From an uncultured Bacilli bacterium (GTDB taxonomy: Bacteria; Bacillota_I; Bacilli_A; RF39; UBA660), in NCBI GenBank assembly GCA_947632275.1, contig CANROR010000022.1, positions 1 to 16,431 on the forward strand: a stretch of DNA of 16,431 bases, read 5' to 3'. Both the position numbers and the translations under genes were made by a program. Position 1 is the first letter of the stretch. Each line of letters opens with the position of its first letter. The notes under the pieces were generated by a model. The model was given only the letters and a program-made list of their open reading frames with translations. It ran no database searches and was not told where the DNA came from. Of the stretch, positions 14,801-16,431 are shown piece after piece.

Positions 14801-15989
14801 AGAAGATTTTCCAATGTTAAATGAAGATATTATTTATTTTGATAATGGGGCGACAACTTTTAAACCGCAAGCGGTAATTGATAAAATAAAAGAATATTAC
14901 GAAACTTATTCGGCTAATGCTCATCGGGGGGATTATGATATTTCTTTTAAGGTTGATTTAGAATATGAAAATGCGCGGGAAAAAGTGGTTAATTTTATTA
15001 ATGCTAAAGATAAAGAAGAAGTTATTTTTACTAGCGGCACAACGGAAGCCCTTAATATGATTGCCAGTGGCTTTTTTGCCCCAATCCTAGAGGCCGGCGA
15101 TGAGATTTTAATTACGACTAGTGAACACGCTTCTAATGTTTTACCATGGTTTAGACTTGCCCAAAAGTTAGGTTGTAAAATTAATTATATTCCTTTAGAT
15201 GATAACTATCATGTGACAATTAATAATGTCAAAAAGGTATTAACACCTAATACCAAAGTTATTGCTATCGCCGGCGTTACAAACGTAATTGGGGATGTAA
15301 GACCTATTAAAGAAATTACGCGGTTGGCTCATGAAAACAATACTTTTGTGGTGTTAGATGGGGCGCAAAGCGTTCCCCACATGAAAACTGATGTGCAAGA
15401 GCTAGATATCGACTTTTTAGCTTTCTCGGCCCATAAAATGTGTGGACCAACCGGAGTTGGCGTTTTATATGGTAAAAAAGAATTATTAGAAAATTTAGAA
15501 CCGATTAATTTAGGTGGGGGCATGAATGAATCTTTTGATAACGAAAATGCCGTCTTTTTAAAAGATTTACCAACGCGCTTGGAAGCGGGAACACCGAATA
15601 TCGCCGGGGTAATTGGCTTTGGAGAAGCCATTGATTATTTAGAACATATTGGCATGGATAAAATTCATGAACGAGAACTCCAATTAAGAGATTATTTGGT
15701 GGAAAAATTAATTAAAATTCCCCATATCGATCTTTTAAATATTGAAGCTGATAGTGGGATTGTCTCTTTTAATGTTGAAGGAATTTTTGCTCAAGATGTA
15801 GCTTATTATTTAAATAAATATAACATTTGTGTTCGCGCAGGTAATCATTGTGCGAAACTAGTAAAAAATGCGACGGGCGTTACAAATAGTATTCGCGTTA
15901 GTTTATATTTTTATAATACGGAAAATGAAATTGATAGTTTAGTCGAACTATTAAAAGATAAAACTAAAATTGAAGAAGAAATGATCTAA
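14793..15989 (+). CDS. sufS: SufS-type cysteine desulfurase
   Basis: A 398-residue PLP enzyme of class V aminotransferase type that removes sulfur from cysteine for Fe-S assembly. DNGATTFKP at the N-terminus, TSGTTEALN, HASNVLPW, DGAQSVPH, and the PLP lysine Lys215 in FSAHKMCGPTG are all present, as is the active-site Cys353 in the RAGNHCAK loop of group II enzymes. Start at ATG 14793 follows GGTGA with proper spacing and overlaps sufD by ATGAATAG; a TTG at 14778 is not needed. It is the last gene before a terminator, so the sulfur acceptor (SufU or SufE) must be elsewhere or absent. Confidence 0.96.
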   Translation: MNREDFPMLNEDIIYFDNGATTFKPQAVIDKIKEYYETYSANAHRGDYDISFKVDLEYENAREKVVNFINAKDKEEVIFTSGTTEALNMIASGFFAPILEAGDEILITTSEHASNVLPWFRLAQKLGCKINYIPLDDNYHVTINNVKKVLTPNTKVIAIAGVTNVIGDVRPIKEITRLAHENNTFVVLDGAQSVPHMKTDVQELDIDFLAFSAHKMCGPTGVGVLYGKKELLENLEPINLGGGMNESFDNENAVFLKDLPTRLEAGTPNIAGVIGFGEAIDYLEHIGMDKIHERELQLRDYLVEKLIKIPHIDLLNIEADSGIVSFNVEGIFAQDVAYYLNKYNICVRAGNHCAKLVKNATGVTNSIRVSLYFYNTENEIDSLVELLKDKTKIEEEMI

Positions 15990-16016
15990 AATTAAAAGAT
16001 ATGTCTAGTTATGGCG

Positions 16017-16043
16017 AAATGCTTGCAAATGCAGGCATTTTTT
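16017..16043 (+). terminator. intrinsic terminator of the suf operon
   Basis: AAATGCTTG (16017-16025) pairs with CAGGCATTT (16032-16040, one G-U pair) around loop CAAATG, followed by T residues. Confidence 0.85.
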
Positions 16044-16050
16044 CTATAAT
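16023..16050 (+). promoter_or_regulatory. strong promoter for the toxin-like cassette, overlapping the suf terminator
   Basis: TTGCAA (16023-16028), within the terminator hairpin, and a perfect TATAAT (16045-16050) are separated by 16 bases. Transcription should start near 16057, just before the 5' pairing element at 16061. Confidence 0.75.
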
Positions 16051-16116
16051 AGAATACTTGTTATCGGTTAGTAGTGCCTACCAAAATTTATCTGAGTAAT
16101 TTTCCGAGGGGGTTTT

Positions 16117-16134
16117 ATGCTCAACAGGTTATGA
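16117..16134 (+). CDS. leader ORF 1 (five codons) before the toxin gene
   Basis: MLNRL, stop. The site GAGGGGG (16106-16112) is the strongest Shine-Dalgarno sequence in the cassette and is four bases from this ATG. Its stop overlaps the next ATG (ATGA). Likely a regulatory leader rather than a functional peptide. Confidence 0.4.
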   Translation: MLNRL

Positions 16135-16163
16135 ATGAAAGGGTAGGTGTTGGTTATGAATAA
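16131..16163 (+). CDS. leader ORF 2 (ten codons) overlapping the toxin start
   Basis: MNERVGVGYE, stop. It starts in the stop codon of leader ORF 1 and ends 5 nt after the toxin ATG begins its second codon, so ribosomes crossing it would open the toxin start region. Reminiscent of mok upstream of hok. Confidence 0.35.
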   Translation: MNERVGVGYE

Positions 16164-16224
16164 AGAAGCAATTCTTTTTATTATAATAATTATGCTCATC
16201 TTGGTTATTCTCAAATTAATATAG
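16156..16224 (+). CDS. 22-residue hydrophobic peptide, putative type I toxin
   Basis: A 22-codon ORF with strong site TAGGTG (16144-16149) six bases before the ATG. MNKEAILF is followed by an almost unbroken run of Ile, Leu, Val and Met to a Lys close to the C-terminus: one membrane helix. Size and composition match type I toxins (TxpA, BsrG, holin-like toxins), which insert into the membrane and whose mRNA is silenced by an antisense RNA. The stop is followed by the A-run and hairpin that form the terminator of the minus-strand RNA, the usual arrangement in such modules. No sequence identity to a named toxin is claimed. Confidence 0.7.
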   Translation: MNKEAILFIIIIMLILVILKLI

Positions 16225-16228
16225 CATG

Positions 16229-16261
16229 AAAAAAGACACTAGCCATAAAGGCGTAGTGTCT
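16229..16261 (-). terminator. intrinsic terminator of the antisense RNA
   Basis: On the minus strand AGACACTA pairs with TAGTGTCT, with inner GCC-GGC pairs and one bulged base, followed by T6 (plus-strand A6, 16229-16234). On the plus strand the hairpin has no T-run, so it terminates only minus-strand transcription. Confidence 0.85.
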
Positions 16262-16296
16262 ACAACAATGTAGGCATTACCTAACCGGTAACACTA
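16229..16296 (-). ncRNA. antisense RNA, putative type I antitoxin
   Basis: Predicted minus-strand transcript of about 68 nt, starting near 16295 and ending at the T-run 16234-16229. It folds into a 5' hairpin (GTAGTGT pairs with ACACTAC; inside it TAGG with CCTA) and the terminator hairpin. It is fully complementary to the 3' region of the peptide mRNA, including the element 16270-16291. It also carries GCCTAC, which can pair with the toxin ribosome-binding site. Confidence 0.65.
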
Positions 16297-16301
16297 CATA
16301 T

Positions 16302-16330
16302 AGTATAACTAAAATTAAAACAAAATTCAA
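16302..16330 (-). promoter_or_regulatory. promoter of the antisense RNA
   Basis: On the minus strand TTGAAT (16325-16330) and TATACT (16302-16307) are exactly 17 bases apart. TTGACA (minus strand, 16331-16336) directly upstream is a perfect hexamer but at the wrong distance (23 bases). Confidence 0.75.
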
Positions 16331-16358
16331 TGTCAAATTTGCAATTAGGGCTTGTGTA

Positions 16359-16395
16359 GGTTTGTCAAACAAAAGTGACAGAGTCACGACAAACC
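16359..16395. repeat. nested inverted repeat
   Basis: GGTTTGTC (16359-16366) pairs with GACAAACC (16388-16395); inside, GTGAC-AGA-GTCAC (16375-16387) forms a second hairpin stacked directly on it. No gene is seen around it; role unknown. Confidence 0.8.
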
Positions 16396-16402
16396 AACTA
16401 TA

Positions 16403-16428
16403 GATTATTTTAACTTGTTAAAATAATC
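16403..16428. repeat. perfect 11-bp hairpin at the window edge
   Basis: GATTATTTTAA (16403-16413) pairs with TTAAAATAATC (16418-16428) around CTTG. It could terminate the peptide mRNA if a T-run follows outside the window. Confidence 0.75.
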
Positions 16429-16431
16429 ACG

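Larger units (their letters stand above)
16061..16291 (+). repeat. long-range inverted repeat bridging the mRNA 5' and 3' ends
   Basis: Bases 16061-16081 can pair with 16270-16291 over 21 base pairs: two G-U pairs and a single one-base bulge, all others Watson-Crick. The first copy is at the very 5' end of the predicted toxin mRNA, the second is downstream of the toxin ORF and is the body of the antisense RNA gene. CCTACC (16077-16082) can instead pair with GGTAGG (16142-16147) in the toxin ribosome-binding site. Confidence 0.85.

Noticed and set aside
16117..16163. Leader ORFs as parts of a longer protein extending into the toxin
   Set aside because: Leader ORF 1 is in the toxin frame but has a stop at 16132-16134, and leader ORF 2 is in another frame and stops at 16161-16163.

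Overview
The window looks like chromosomal DNA from an AT-rich, low-GC Gram-positive-type bacterium. Intergenic DNA and codon third positions are strongly A/T. Shine-Dalgarno sites are of the AGGAG/AGGTG type, and TGA is used as a stop (ends of the genes at 871, 6604 and 12320), so this is not a UGA=Trp mollicute. A fused MBOAT/SGNH surface-polymer locus, SUF genes in the order C-D-S, and the YRIIGLFKN...RPxxYLS surface-protein type suggest an uncultured gut Bacilli/Mycoplasmatota relative (RF39-like). This placement is inference, not proof.

Layout. (1) Positions 2-2333: the end of an operon with a 5'-truncated MBOAT O-acyltransferase, an SGNH/DltD-like membrane-anchored partner and a small lipoprotein, probably acylating a cell-surface polymer. 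(2) Positions 2336-3358, minus strand: a convergent, unrecognised protein with a single C-terminal membrane anchor. (3) Positions 3438-6308: two tandem paralogous surface proteins. Each sits behind the same 48-bp sequence, in which a 21-nt AT-dinucleotide tract forms the spacer between a -35-like TTGAAT and a perfect TATAAT. Each also carries, at the same place near its C-terminus, a 29-codon block that is poor in A and hardly conserved between the two. Together these suggest a surface-variation locus: phase-variable transcription plus hypervariable ligand-binding ends. (4) Positions 6402-7152: a 73-residue acidic protein overlapping tag (3-methyladenine DNA glycosylase I). (5) Positions 7250-9489: two membrane proteins, the first with an Asn/Gln-rich tail and a DUF2628-like core, the second DUF2207-like. 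(6) Positions 9597-13342: tex (S1/YqgF RNA-binding protein), an Asp-box membrane protein and a flippase-like (LPG_synthase_TM/UPF0104) membrane protein, close-packed and probably cotranscribed. (7) Positions 13339-15989: a palindromic promoter and sufC, a short sufD-like gene and sufS, each overlapping the next by 8 nt, closed by a terminator. No sufU or sufB is seen here. (8) Positions 16023-16431: a compact cassette that reads as an undescribed type I toxin-antitoxin module. It has a strong promoter, a structured leader with two tiny overlapping ORFs, a 22-residue hydrophobic peptide gene, and an antisense RNA gene with its own promoter and terminator. The 5' end of the peptide mRNA can pair over about 21 bp with its 3' region, which is also the target of the antisense RNA. 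Two further inverted repeats lie at the window edge.

The points most worth pursuing are the toxin-antitoxin-like cassette (16023-16330), the AT-tract promoters of the paralogous surface proteins, and the hypervariable blocks in those proteins. No tRNA, rRNA, CRISPR array, IS element, transposase or reverse transcriptase was found.
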